This document shows, in pieces, positions 53,170-62,876 of a DNA stretch of 64,000 nt. This DNA comes from Paraburkholderia sp. SOS3. Lineage in GTDB: Bacteria > Pseudomonadota > Gammaproteobacteria > Burkholderiales > Burkholderiaceae. The stretch covers positions 2,356,001-2,420,000 of the forward strand of contig NZ_CP018812.1 in NCBI RefSeq assembly GCF_001922345.1, written 5' to 3'. How positions within the stretch are numbered: the stretch's first letter is position 1; each line of letters starts with the position of its first letter. The translations under genes were made by a program, and so were the position numbers. Under the pieces are notes generated by a model that worked only from the letters and a program-made list of their open reading frames with translations, searched no databases and had not been told where the DNA came from.

Positions 53170-56100
53170 TTATGCATGCACGGACGTCGCGGAATCGATC
53201 GCGCGCCCCGACTTTCCGCGCTTTGCGAGCCAGCTATGGACCATGCCGAACACCACCGGCACGAAGATCAGCGTCGACATCGTGCCCGCCGCGAGGCCGC
53301 CGATCACGGCGCGGCCAAGCGGCGCGTTCTGCTCGCCGCCGTCGCCGAGGCCAAGCGCCATCGGCAGCATGCCGATCAGCATGGCGAGCGCTGTCATCAG
53401 CACCGGACGGAAGCGGCTGAAGCCGGCGTCGAGCGCGGCGGCAAGCGGCTCGATGCCGGCCGCGAGTTTTTCGCGCGCGGTGTTGATCACGAGAATGCTG
53501 TTCGCCGTCGCGATGCCGATACACAGAATCGTGCCGGTCAGCGCGGGCACGCTCAATGTGGTGTGCGTCGCGAACAGCATCCATGAAATGCCCGCGAGCG
53601 ACGCGGGCAAGCCGCTCACGATGATCAGCGGATCGAGCCACGACTGAAAATTCACGACCATCAGCAAATAGACGAGCACGATCGCGAACACGAGGCCGAA
53701 GCCGAGTCCGCTGAACGATTCGTTCATCGACTGCACCTGGCCGCGCATGACGATCGACGAACCGGGCGGCAATTGCGCGCGCGCTTCTTCGACGAGCTTC
53801 GATACGTCGGATGCGACGCCGCCGAGGTCGCGCCCTTGCGCGGATGCGAAGATATCGAGCACCGGCTGCACGTTGTAGTGCGAGACCACTGCCTGCTGCG
53901 TGCCGCGCGACATCGTGCCGAGCGTGCCGAGCAGGTTCTGCGGATTGACGTTCGGCGAAACCGTGGTGATCGGGATATTCGCAAGCGTCTGCAGCGAGTG
54001 AATGTCGTATTGCGGCACTTCGGCCATCAGCGGATAGCTGACGCCGTTCTTCGGGTCGAGCCAGAAATTCGGCGACGTCTGCGAGCTGCCGGACAGCGCG
54101 ATCAGCAGGTTTTGCGCGACGTCGCGCTGCGTGAGGCCCGCCTGGATCGCCTTGGTTCGATCGACGTCGACATTGATGGCCGGCTCGTCGCCGGGCTGCT
54201 GGATGCGGGCGTCGACGAGGCCGCGCACGCCGCGCAGTTTCGTCAGCAGTTCGTTGGCGACCACGCGGTTCGCGGCGAGCTTGTTGCCGACGATCTGCAC
54301 GTCGATCGGCGCAGGCAAGCCGAAATTCAGGATCTGGCTCACGATGTCGGCCGGCAGAAACGCAAACGTCACGCCGGGAAACGATGCGTTGAGCACATTG
54401 CGCAGCTTCGCGACATATTGGGCAGTCGGCTTGTGATCGGGCTTCAACGTGATCAGGATGTCTGCGTCCGCGGAGCCGATCGGGTCCGACGAGTCATACG
54501 TCAGATTGATGCCGCTGACGGGCACGCCGATGTTGTCGAGCATCGATCCCTGCTCCGAGGCCGGAATCACCGTGCGGATTCTGGCTTCGACCTCGTCGGT
54601 GATGCGCGCGGTTTCTTCGATGCGCGTGCCGGTCGGGGCGCGCAGGTGCAGACGGATTTCGCCGGTGTCGACGGCCGGAAAAAAGTCGCGGCCGATAAAC
54701 GGTACGAGCACGAGCGAACCGAGGCACAGCAGCAGAAACAGCGGAATAAAGCGGCGGCGCCGGGCAAGCGCGCGTTCGAGCGCGCCGCGATACACGAGGC
54801 GCAGCGCCTCGAAACGCCGCTCGAATGCGGCCTGAAAACGCGCGAATACAGCAAAGCGGCCCGGCTGCGATGCGGCGTCAGGCGCGCCCTGCACCTTCTT
54901 CTTCGCCCGCATCAGATACATGGCGAGCGTCGGAATCAACGTGCGCGAGAAGAAATACGACGCGCACATCGCGAATACCACCGCCTCCGCCAGCGGCACG
55001 AACAGATAGCGTGCCACGCCCGACAACAGGAACATCGGCACGAATACGATGCAGATCGACAACGTCGAAACGAAAGTCGGCACTGCGATCTCGCCCGAGC
55101 CGTTCAGAATCGCATCGTGCAGCGCTTCGCCGTTCTCGAGATGATGGGTGATGTTCTCGATCGCGACGGTTGCGTCGTCAACCAGTATCCCGACGGCGAG
55201 CGCGAGTCCGCCGAGCGTCATGATGTTGATCGTCTCGCCGAGCGCCGACAGTGCGACGAGCGAGGTCAGCACCGCGAGCGGAATCGACACCGCGATGATC
55301 AGCGTCGCGCGCCAGCTGCCGAGAAACAGCAATATCATCGCGGCGGTCAGGCAGGCGGCGATCGCTGCTTCGCGCACGACGCCGTTGATGGCCGACTTCA
55401 CGAACACCGACTGATCCGACAACGGCGTGACCTTCAGCGCGCTCGGCAGGCCTGCCTCGATCTTCGGCAGCATCGACTTCACTTGCTGGATGATCGTGAG
55501 CGTCGATGCGCTGCCGGTCTTTTCGATTTCGAGCAGCGCCGCGCGCTTGCCGTCGCTGCGCACGATATTCGTCTGCGGCTCGTAGCCGTCGATCACATGC
55601 GCGACGTCGCGTACATAGACTACGCCGCCGTTCACGGTCTTGATCGGCAGGTTGTTCAGCGCGGCGATCGAATCGGTGCTGCCGTTCATCTCGACGTTGT
55701 ACTCGCGCGTGCCGATCTTCGCGGTGCCGCCGGGCAGAATCAGATTCTGCGCGTTCACCGCGTTGACCACGTCGAGCGGCGCGAGGCCTTTGGCCTGCAG
55801 TGCGGCCGGGTCGAGTTCGACGATCACCTGGCGCACTTTGCCGCCGAACGGCAACGGCACGGCAGCGCCCTGCACGGTTGCAAGCTGCGTGCGGATAAAG
55901 CTGTTGCCGAGGTCGTACAACGATTGCTCGGGCAGCGTGTCGCTCGACAGCCCGAGTTCGAGCACCGGTACGGTCGACGCGTTGTAGGTGATGATGTTCG
56001 GCGGCAGGGTGCCGGGCGGCAGCAGCCGCAACAGCGATTCGGAGTTCGACGACGCCTGGGCCACCGCGCGGTTGATGTCGGCGCCCGGGTGGAAGAACAC

Positions 56101-56379
56101 CTTGACCACCGCGACGCCGTTCAGCGACTGCGATTCGATGTGCTCGATGTCGTCGACGTCGGTCGTCAGCGCACGTTCGTAGATCGAGGTGATCCGCTGC
56201 GCCATGTCCTGCGCCGACAGGCCATTGAACGACCAGACGATGCTGACCACCGGCACATTGATATTCGGGAAGATATCGGTCGGCGTACGAACGATCGCGA
56301 GCGGCCCGATGATGAACAGCAGGATGGCCAGCACGATGAACGTGTACGGGCGCTTGAGCGCGAGCTTGACGATCCACAT
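53170..56379 (-). CDS. RND efflux pump, inner-membrane permease (1069 aa)
   Basis: A full-length RND transporter: the start MWIVKLALKRPYTFIVLAIL, RTPTDIFPNINVPVVSIVWS in the first loop, and the proton-relay segment LAVGILVDDATVAIENITHH with the Asp pair in TM4. Twelve membrane helices and two large periplasmic loops are implied by the length and hydrophobic blocks. The group is annotated as multidrug or small-molecule efflux; the substrate is not visible from sequence. GAGGAAG precedes the ATG. It is the first gene of a three-gene leftward operon probably controlled by the convergent two-component system. Confidence 0.95.
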   Translation of the reverse strand: MWIVKLALKRPYTFIVLAILLFIIGPLAIVRTPTDIFPNINVPVVSIVWSFNGLSAQDMAQRITSIYERALTTDVDDIEHIESQSLNGVAVVKVFFHPGADINRAVAQASSNSESLLRLLPPGTLPPNIITYNASTVPVLELGLSSDTLPEQSLYDLGNSFIRTQLATVQGAAVPLPFGGKVRQVIVELDPAALQAKGLAPLDVVNAVNAQNLILPGGTAKIGTREYNVEMNGSTDSIAALNNLPIKTVNGGVVYVRDVAHVIDGYEPQTNIVRSDGKRAALLEIEKTGSASTLTIIQQVKSMLPKIEAGLPSALKVTPLSDQSVFVKSAINGVVREAAIAACLTAAMILLFLGSWRATLIIAVSIPLAVLTSLVALSALGETINIMTLGGLALAVGILVDDATVAIENITHHLENGEALHDAILNGSGEIAVPTFVSTLSICIVFVPMFLLSGVARYLFVPLAEAVVFAMCASYFFSRTLIPTLAMYLMRAKKKVQGAPDAASQPGRFAVFARFQAAFERRFEALRLVYRGALERALARRRRFIPLFLLLCLGSLVLVPFIGRDFFPAVDTGEIRLHLRAPTGTRIEETARITDEVEARIRTVIPASEQGSMLDNIGVPVSGINLTYDSSDPIGSADADILITLKPDHKPTAQYVAKLRNVLNASFPGVTFAFLPADIVSQILNFGLPAPIDVQIVGNKLAANRVVANELLTKLRGVRGLVDARIQQPGDEPAINVDVDRTKAIQAGLTQRDVAQNLLIALSGSSQTSPNFWLDPKNGVSYPLMAEVPQYDIHSLQTLANIPITTVSPNVNPQNLLGTLGTMSRGTQQAVVSHYNVQPVLDIFASAQGRDLGGVASDVSKLVEEARAQLPPGSSIVMRGQVQSMNESFSGLGFGLVFAIVLVYLLMVVNFQSWLDPLIIVSGLPASLAGISWMLFATHTTLSVPALTGTILCIGIATANSILVINTAREKLAAGIEPLAAALDAGFSRFRPVLMTALAMLIGMLPMALGLGDGGEQNAPLGRAVIGGLAAGTMSTLIFVPVVFGMVHSWLAKRGKSGRAIDSATSVHA

Positions 56380-56646
56380 GACCAGACTTCCTCGAAGGTG
56401 AACGACGTGCGAGCCTCCTTCGCGTTAGCGCGTCAGCTCAAGCCTGGCGCTTCATGCGGCCGCGAAGTGTCTCGGGATGGAAACAGTGTGCGCGGCCGGC
56501 CATTACCCGTTTCCGACGCGTTGATTACGAGTCTGTTATCTACGCGCCGATATGCCTGGTCGTGGGCTGAAGCGGACTAAAGCCGAATAAAGCGGGCTGG
56601 AGCAAGGCTGCTGCGCGTTGCGATCCCAATCGACGTCGAGCGCCGT

Positions 56647-57177
56647 TCAGTTCGCGCCCGCCTTGAGCGCGTCGTAGCGGTCTTTCGTGATGCCGCGAGC
56701 GTCGTAGAGGAATGCCGCCAGTTGCCAGATCGTCGCGTCCGTTTGGGTTTTGCCGAACGAAGGCATCGCGGTCATGTCGACGCCATGCTTGATCACCCAG
56801 AACATCAGTGGCGGCTTGTTGCGGCGGCTGGCCGCGAGCAGTCGCGGCGCGGACGGCTCGATGCCCTGCCCGACCGCGCTCAGCGGGCGGTCGGGCGCAC
56901 CGTGGCACAGCGCGCAGGTCGAGTCGTACATGCGTGCGCCGGCGCGGATGTTTTCGAGCGACATCAGATCGCCCGGCGGCAGATCCTTGCCGCCGTGCCG
57001 GTGCAGCGATGCTTCATAAGTTCGATGCAGCAGCCACGCGACGGCCGGATTGTCCTTCGAACTGGCCGATACGTCGTAGATGCCGGAATAGACGAACGCG
57101 ATGGCCGCGACGGCGGACAGCACGAGCAATGCAACCGCCGTCGCGACGACGGTGGCGAGTCGGGAACCAGTAGACAT
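56647..57177 (-). CDS. membrane-anchored mono-haem cytochrome c (176 aa)
   Basis: One N-terminal hydrophobic helix (about 8-32; TVVATAVALLVLSAVAAIAF) directs the protein to the periplasm, probably as an anchor. The haem site is STCALCHGAPD (CxxCH), and the likely distal ligand is Met in VDMTAMPSFGKTQTD. The family transfers electrons to dehydrogenases or oxidases. No oxidoreductase partner is adjacent, so its acceptor is unknown. It is transcribed alone, upstream of the efflux operon with 267 bases between. Confidence 0.88.
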   Translation of the reverse strand: MSTGSRLATVVATAVALLVLSAVAAIAFVYSGIYDVSASSKDNPAVAWLLHRTYEASLHRHGGKDLPPGDLMSLENIRAGARMYDSTCALCHGAPDRPLSAVGQGIEPSAPRLLAASRRNKPPLMFWVIKHGVDMTAMPSFGKTQTDATIWQLAAFLYDARGITKDRYDALKAGAN

Positions 57178-57359
57178 GCGCGGGGCCTTTGTGCGTGAAG
57201 GTTTCGAGCGAGCGACGCACGATCGTAAGACGCGCTGCTTTGCTGTTCGCGGTCGCGCAGATTACCGTTCCGTTATCTTTGCCCGCACACGGCGAGCGCG
57301 TTTGCGGCGCGCGATCCGTGTTTTTCAATGCGCACGCACCCTGCGCAGATGCGGCGTGG

Positions 57360-58154
57360 CTAGGCCGATTCGCCCGGCGTGGCTTCCCAATAGAGGTTGA
57401 AACCCATCAGCGAAGTCAGCGTGTACGCCGCGTCTTTCATCTTTGCGCCGACTTCGGCCATCGACGGCACCGGCGCATTGTCGATACGCTCGATATACGG
57501 CGTCGTCAAGGTTGCGATGGCATGCCCGTCGCGACCGAACACCGGATACGCGAGATTGCGCACGCCCTTCACCTGGCGGCTCGGCATCCGCGCGAAGCCG
57601 CGCTGCCGGATCTGCTCGAGCTCGCGTGCGAGTGCCGGCGGATCGACTTCGAGCTCGCCGTCGACGGGAACGTGCAGATCGAGCATGCGCTGCCGTTCCG
57701 CTTCATCCTGAAACGCCATCAGCACCTGCCCCGACGCGGTGTCGGTCATGCCGATCAGCGTGCCGACCTTCAGCGCAAAGCCCCAGCGTTCCGGGCTTTC
57801 GACGCCCGCGACGATCAGCACGCGTCCCGCCTGGTACACGCACATATGAAACGACTGGCGCACCTCGTGCGCGAGCTGCGTCAGCAGCGGCAGCGCCGTC
57901 GACACGAGCGAGCGCACCGGTTGATGCCGGTGCGCAAGCTGGAACAGCAGCAGCGACAGCTGATAGCGCTCGCCGGCCGCAATCAGATAGCCGCGCGTCT
58001 GCAACGTGACGACCATCCGGAAAATTTCGTTCGTCGTGCGTCCGAGCGCGCGCCCGAGTTCAACCAGCGACAGGCCCTCCGGGTGGTCGGCCAGCAGTTC
58101 GATGATGTCGAGGCCCTTTTCGAGTGCAGGGGCGGAATAGCGCGTGGTGTCCAA
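57360..58154 (-). CDS. IclR family transcriptional regulator (264 aa)
   Basis: An N-terminal winged helix (APALEKGLDIIELLADHPEG; LVELGRALGRTTNEIFRMVV) is followed by the IclR effector-binding domain (LTQLAHEVRQSFHMCVYQAG; GMTDTASGQVLMAF; RGFARMPSRQVKGVRNLAYP). I start at a TTG (58154) because AAGGA lies 6 bases upstream and the product begins as relatives do; no suitable ATG exists. The gene is divergent from the ABC transporter/dehydratase operon, which it probably represses until the substrate or an intermediate binds. Confidence 0.9.
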   Translation of the reverse strand: MDTTRYSAPALEKGLDIIELLADHPEGLSLVELGRALGRTTNEIFRMVVTLQTRGYLIAAGERYQLSLLLFQLAHRHQPVRSLVSTALPLLTQLAHEVRQSFHMCVYQAGRVLIVAGVESPERWGFALKVGTLIGMTDTASGQVLMAFQDEAERQRMLDLHVPVDGELEVDPPALARELEQIRQRGFARMPSRQVKGVRNLAYPVFGRDGHAIATLTTPYIERIDNAPVPSMAEVGAKMKDAAYTLTSLMGFNLYWEATPGESA

Positions 58155-58249
58155 GCCGGTTCCTTCGCGAAGGCGCGATGAGCAATGTGTCGGGAAATGT
58201 CGTTGGTGTCGATTGTAGTGCGGCAAGGTGGGGAAAACACCGATCAACA

Positions 58250-58263
58250 TTTCATGTATGAAA
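58250..58263. promoter_or_regulatory. candidate IclR operator
   Basis: TTTCATGTATGAAA is a perfect inverted repeat (6-base arms, 2-base centre) in the divergent spacer. It lies just upstream of TATAAA (58272-58277), a likely -10 for the transporter operon, so bound regulator would cover the -35 region. Confidence 0.5.
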
Positions 58264-58317
58264 ACACGTTTTATAAATAAAATAAACTTCATCAAGACGT
58301 TCGGAGGGGAGCTGCGC

Positions 58318-59397
58318 ATGGCGGAAGTCACATTCGAGCAGGTGCGGAAATCGTTCGGCGCCGTGCAGGTGTTGAAACACATCGATCTGACCGTGCATGA
58401 CGGCGAGTTTCTCGTGCTCGTGGGCCCGAGCGGTTGCGGCAAGTCGACCTTGCTGCGCGCGCTGGCCGGACTCGAGAACGTGACGCGCGGCCGGATTCTG
58501 ATCGACGGCCGCGTCGTGAACAGCTTGCCGCCGAAAGATCGCGACATCGCGATGGTGTTCCAGAACTACGCGCTCTATCCGCATATGAGCGTGCTCGAAA
58601 ACCTGACGTTTGCGCTGAAGCTGCGCGAACTCACGCCGGCCGAGATCGACGAGCGCGCGCGCGAGGCTGCGGCGATCCTCGGCCTCGAAGGCTTGCTCGA
58701 CCGTTATCCGCGGCATCTGTCGGGCGGGCAGCGGCAGCGCGTCGCGATGGGCCGCGCGATCGTGCGCGACCCGAAGGTATTTCTGTTCGACGAACCCTTG
58801 TCGAATCTCGATGCGAAGCTGCGCGTGCAGATGCGTGCCGAGATTCGCGCACTGCATCAGCGGCTCAGAGCGACCACGGTCTATGTGACGCACGATCAGA
58901 TTGAGGCGATGACCATGGCCGATCGCATCGTCGTGCTCAACGGCGGCGTGATCGAACAGATCGGCGCACCGCTCGATCTATACGACGATCCCGACAATCT
59001 GTTCGTCGCGGGCTTTATCGGCTCTCCGGCCATGAACCGCTTCAGCGGTATCTACGAACGCACGGCGCAAGGCGCACGCGTGCGAATCGGCGACCACGCA
59101 CTCGCGGCGCCCGACGTGAAGGCGACATCGGGTCAGCGTGTGACCGTCGGTGTGCGTCCCGAACATCTGGAACCCGTCGTTGCGCAAGACACCGCCGTGG
59201 CTGGCCTGCCGTTCGCGATCGATGTCGTCGAACCGACCGGAGCCGCTACCGAACTGTTCGGCACCGTCGCGGGCGAGCGCTGCTGCGTGATGCGCAACGG
59301 CCGCTCGGCGCTGAAGCCCGGCACCATGGCGACGCTGCATGCAGCGCCCGGGCACGTCTATCTGTTCGACGACGAAACGGGACGGAGGCTGCGCTGA
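58318..59397 (+). CDS. ABC transporter ATPase, UgpC/MalK-type carbohydrate importer (359 aa)
   Basis: Walker [10 protein letters not shown], signature [15 protein letters not shown], Walker [17 protein letters not shown] and the H-loop [15 protein letters not shown] are all present. The C-terminal 120 residues form the TOBE/OB regulatory domain typical of MalK/UgpC ([24 protein letters not shown]). It energises the two permeases below from the cytoplasm. GGGGAG precedes the ATG by 6 bases. It is the first gene of the operon, with the binding-protein gene starting 105 bases later. Confidence 0.95.
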   Translation: MAEVTFEQVRKSFGAVQVLKHIDLTVHDGEFLVLVGPSGCGKSTLLRALAGLENVTRGRILIDGRVVNSLPPKDRDIAMVFQNYALYPHMSVLENLTFALKLRELTPAEIDERAREAAAILGLEGLLDRYPRHLSGGQRQRVAMGRAIVRDPKVFLFDEPLSNLDAKLRVQMRAEIRALHQRLRATTVYVTHDQIEAMTMADRIVVLNGGVIEQIGAPLDLYDDPDNLFVAGFIGSPAMNRFSGIYERTAQGARVRIGDHALAAPDVKATSGQRVTVGVRPEHLEPVVAQDTAVAGLPFAIDVVEPTGAATELFGTVAGERCCVMRNGRSALKPGTMATLHAAPGHVYLFDDETGRRLR

Positions 59398-59502
59398 CCA
59401 GCGGCCCGATGCTCATTGCTCACCCGTATTGCTCGCGACGATAAGCCACAACAACAACGGCGCTGCCTTCGATGCACGCCGCTCAATCCAAGGAGACGCA
59501 CC

Positions 59503-60855
59503 ATGTCGGGCTGCAACCGGATCAGGCAACGAACAAGCATGAAGGGGGCGATCGTCCGCGCGTTCGTGTCGGCGCTCGCGCTTGCCGGCGCAATCGCATC
59601 GGGTACCGCGCACGCCGACGGCGAATACAAGGGCTATACGCTGCGCGTGAAGCTGATCGGCGGCGTGCAGTATGAAGCGCTGTACACGCGCATTCCGTTG
59701 TGGGAAAAACAGACCGGCGCGAAGGTGGAAATCGTGTCGCGCAAAAGCCATTTCGAACTCGATCGCGAGCTGAAACAGGACATCGCCTCGAATCATATCG
59801 ATTACTGCGTCTCGTCGAATCACACGAACTTCGCCGCACAGTATTCGATCTTCCGCGATCTGAAGGGGCTGTTCCCAGCCGACTATCTCGCTCAATTCGC
59901 GCCGAACCTGCTCAAACAGTCCGAAGTGAACGGCCATCTCGTGCAGATCCCGCGCTCGACCGATATCGAGGCGCTGTACTACGACAAGACCGCCTTTAAC
60001 GATCCTGCCAATCAGGCGGCGTATCGAAAACAGTTCAACAAGCCGCTCGAACCGCCGAAAGACTTCGTCGAGTTCGCGCAACAGGCGAAGTTCTTCACGA
60101 AGTCGCCGAATTTCTACGGCACGCAATTCCCGGGCAAGGATGAAGCGCTGACCGGCACCTTCTATTCGCTGCTCGTCGCGAATGGCGGACAACTGCTCGA
60201 TGCGAAGCTGCGCCCGACCTTCAACTCGCCGGCCGGCGTGAAGACACTCGACTGGTTCGTCGATCTGTACAAGACCGGCACCGTGCCGAAAGGCGCGCCG
60301 AATTATGTCTGGGACGACCTCGGCAACAATTTCGCCGCGGGCAAGATCGCGCTCGATATGGACTGGCCCGGTTTCGCGTCGTTCTATAACGACCCGAAAA
60401 CCTCGAAGCTCGCGGGCAAGGTCGGCGTCGTACGCGCGCCGCTTGGTGCCGGCGGCAAGCGGCCGGGCTGGTCGGGCTCGCACAGCTTCTCGATCACTAA
60501 AACGTGCGACCGACCGGAAATCGCCGCGAGCTTTATCGAATTTCTGACGAGCCATGATTCGCAGATGGTCGAAGCCCGCCTCGGCACGATTCCGTCGCGC
60601 ATCGACGCGCAGCGCGATGCGGTCAAGGAATTCCAGGCGAAGCACGACGAATTCATGGCCAATGCGATTGCGGTGTTCAGCAAGGCCGCACAGGACGATT
60701 CGTTCACGCCGCCGCGGATTGCGCAATGGAACGAGATTTCGAATGCACTGTGGCCCGAGTTGCAGAAAGCGATCATCGGCGACAAGAGTTCGAAGCAGGC
60801 GCTCGACGACGCAGCGAAGAAGGTCTCCGACATCATGCAGGATGCGGCCGATTGA
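59503..60855 (+). CDS. ABC transporter extracellular solute-binding protein, sugar type (450 aa)
   Basis: A Sec signal peptide of about 38 residues ends ASGTAHA before DGEYKGYTLRVKL. The remainder is a family-1 (MalE/UgpB-like) periplasmic binding protein, with WEKQTGAKVEIVSRKSHFEL and the hinge-region IPRSTDIEALYYDKTAFNDP. It delivers a carbohydrate or sugar acid to the permease pair. AAGGAG lies 7 bases before the ATG. The gene overlaps the first permease as TGATG. Confidence 0.93.
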   Translation: MSGCNRIRQRTSMKGAIVRAFVSALALAGAIASGTAHADGEYKGYTLRVKLIGGVQYEALYTRIPLWEKQTGAKVEIVSRKSHFELDRELKQDIASNHIDYCVSSNHTNFAAQYSIFRDLKGLFPADYLAQFAPNLLKQSEVNGHLVQIPRSTDIEALYYDKTAFNDPANQAAYRKQFNKPLEPPKDFVEFAQQAKFFTKSPNFYGTQFPGKDEALTGTFYSLLVANGGQLLDAKLRPTFNSPAGVKTLDWFVDLYKTGTVPKGAPNYVWDDLGNNFAAGKIALDMDWPGFASFYNDPKTSKLAGKVGVVRAPLGAGGKRPGWSGSHSFSITKTCDRPEIAASFIEFLTSHDSQMVEARLGTIPSRIDAQRDAVKEFQAKHDEFMANAIAVFSKAAQDDSFTPPRIAQWNEISNALWPELQKAIIGDKSSKQALDDAAKKVSDIMQDAAD

Positions 60856-61895
60856 TGACGAATGCCGACCGTACCGTGAACGACGATCTGCGCAATGGCG
60901 GCCGCCGCGGCGCGGGCGAGCGGCTCGAACCTGACGGGGCCGACGCCTCGCATGCGGTTCGCGCCGCGCGCAAGGCGCCGATTGTGCCGCGCGTGCCGTC
61001 CGTCGTGCGTGAACGCATTGCCATGCCGGTCAAGCTGTTGCTACCCGCATTCGTTGCCGTCGCCATCGTCGTCGTGCTGCCGCTGCTGTTTTCGCTCTAC
61101 ACGAGCTTCACCGCATACCGGCTGACCGATCCCGGCACGCTCACGCACTGGATCGGCTGGCGCAACTACATGCGTGTGCTCGGCAATGCCGACTTCTGGG
61201 CCGCATTCGGCCGCACCGTGCTGTTCCTCACAGTCGCGTTGAACCTCGAGATGGTGCTCGGTCTCGGCATCGCCTTGCTGCTGAACCGCGTGACGGCCGG
61301 CCAGCGTGTGCTGCGCACCGTGATGATGTTCCCGATGATGTTTTCGCCAGTGCTCGTCGGCTTTCAGTTCAAATTCATGCTCAATGACAGCACCGGCGTG
61401 ATCAATCATCTGCTGCAAACGCTATTCGGCATGCACGGCACGATTCCGTTTCTCGTCGACGAGAAATCGGCGCTGGCATCGCTGATTGCGGCCGAGGTGT
61501 GGAATTCGACGCCGGTGTTCGCCGTCATTCTGCTGGCCGGACTGATGGCCTTGCCAAAGGATCCGATCGAAGCGTCGAAGGTCGACGGATGCACGCCGTG
61601 GCAGACGTTCCGCTATGTCACGCTGCCGTACCTGATGCCGTTTATCTACATCGCGATGACGATCCGCTCGCTCGACGTGGGCCGCGCCTACGACATCGTG
61701 CGCATCATGACGAACGGCGGCCCCGGCGGGCGCACCGAATTGCTGTGGACGATGGTCGGGCGCATCGCGTACGACGATTCGCACATGGGCTACGCGAATG
61801 CGATTGCGTATATCTCGGTGCTCGTGTCGATCCTGTTCACGCTGTATTTCTTCCGCAAACTGAATGCCGCGCGCCGGCATATGGGACCCGCGTGA
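60855..61895 (+). CDS. ABC transporter permease 1, MalF/UgpA type (346 aa)
   Basis: Six membrane helices follow a cytoplasmic N-terminus of about 55 charged residues, long for this family. The EAA loop that docks to the ATPase reads EASKVDGCTPWQTFRYVTLP. The gene starts at the ATG that shares one base with the binding-protein stop and ends just before the second permease, so the three are translationally coupled. Confidence 0.93.
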   Translation: MTNADRTVNDDLRNGGRRGAGERLEPDGADASHAVRAARKAPIVPRVPSVVRERIAMPVKLLLPAFVAVAIVVVLPLLFSLYTSFTAYRLTDPGTLTHWIGWRNYMRVLGNADFWAAFGRTVLFLTVALNLEMVLGLGIALLLNRVTAGQRVLRTVMMFPMMFSPVLVGFQFKFMLNDSTGVINHLLQTLFGMHGTIPFLVDEKSALASLIAAEVWNSTPVFAVILLAGLMALPKDPIEASKVDGCTPWQTFRYVTLPYLMPFIYIAMTIRSLDVGRAYDIVRIMTNGGPGGRTELLWTMVGRIAYDDSHMGYANAIAYISVLVSILFTLYFFRKLNAARRHMGPA

Positions 61896-61897
61896 CC

Positions 61898-62800
61898 ATG
61901 ACGACGAATGCTTCCGCTCCTGTTCGGGATTCGTACGATGCCGATCGCGGCATCGCATGGCGCCCTCTTCTGTCGCGTTGCGCATTGTGGTTCGGCGTGT
62001 TTGTCGTGATGGCCGCGATCTGCCTGCCGGGCATGTGGGTCGTACTGAACGCGTTTCGCTCGAACGTCGCGATTCTGTCGAACCAGTCGCCGTTCGCCGC
62101 CAGCAGCTACACGCTCGACAATTTCCGCGCGATGTTCGGCTTCGGGAAGATGGCGTCGCTGCCGATCGCGCAGTACTTCATCAACTCGCTGATCATTTCG
62201 AGCGTGAGCACCGTTGCCGCACTTGCGGTCGGCGTGCTCGGCGGCTATGGGTTTGCGCGCTTCGACTTCCGCCGCAAGAACGTGCTGTTCGTGCTGCTGA
62301 TGCTCACGCGCGCGATTCCCGGCATTGCCTTGTCGTTGCCGATTTTCATGCTGTGGGCGTGGACGGGACTGCTCGATACGCGCATCGGCGTGATCGTCGT
62401 CTATCTCGCGATGAACGTGCCGTTCACCGTATGGCTGATCGACGGCTTTTTCCGCGAAGTGCCGATCGAACTGTCGCAAGCGGCGCTGATCGACGGCTGC
62501 ACGCGCTGGCAGGCATTCTGGCGGGTCGAATTGCCGCTTGCCCGCTCGGGCATTGCATCGGCCGGCATCTTCGCGTTCCTCACGAGCTGGAACGAATTCG
62601 CGCTCGCCACGCAGCTTTGCCGCAGTCCCGACACGAAGACGCTGCCGGTCGGTCTGATGGATTACACCGCGCAGTTTTCGGTCGATTGGGCCGGCATGTG
62701 CGCGATGGCGGTCGTGATTATCGTGCCCGCGATCGTGCTGACATTCATCGTGCAGAAGCATCTGATCGCGGGGCTTACGCTTGGCGGCGTGAAAGGATAA
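61898..62800 (+). CDS. ABC transporter permease 2, MalG/UgpE type (300 aa)
   Basis: Six membrane helices with the EAA loop AALIDGCTRWQAFWRVELPL and the MalG-type TM region GLTLGGVKG at the C-terminus. I use the ATG at 61898; a GTG at 61892 overlaps the permease 1 stop and cannot be excluded. It pairs with permease 1 to form the channel. Confidence 0.93.
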   Translation: MTTNASAPVRDSYDADRGIAWRPLLSRCALWFGVFVVMAAICLPGMWVVLNAFRSNVAILSNQSPFAASSYTLDNFRAMFGFGKMASLPIAQYFINSLIISSVSTVAALAVGVLGGYGFARFDFRRKNVLFVLLMLTRAIPGIALSLPIFMLWAWTGLLDTRIGVIVVYLAMNVPFTVWLIDGFFREVPIELSQAALIDGCTRWQAFWRVELPLARSGIASAGIFAFLTSWNEFALATQLCRSPDTKTLPVGLMDYTAQFSVDWAGMCAMAVVIIVPAIVLTFIVQKHLIAGLTLGGVKG

Positions 62801-62876
62801 ATGCGCGTGAAGACGACTCGACCGCGGACGCGCCGCACGCCTCTCGACCTGGCGAACCCTGCAGGAGAACCCCGAC

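Noticed and set aside
53773..56580. Rightward 935-codon open frame across the RND pump gene
   Set aside because: It is the Arg/His/Asp-rich antisense frame common in high-GC genes; the leftward frame has full RND motifs.
57360..58547. Long form of the IclR gene running into the ABC ATPase
   Set aside because: The extension is antisense to the ATPase; the TTG at 58154 has AAGGA at the right distance.
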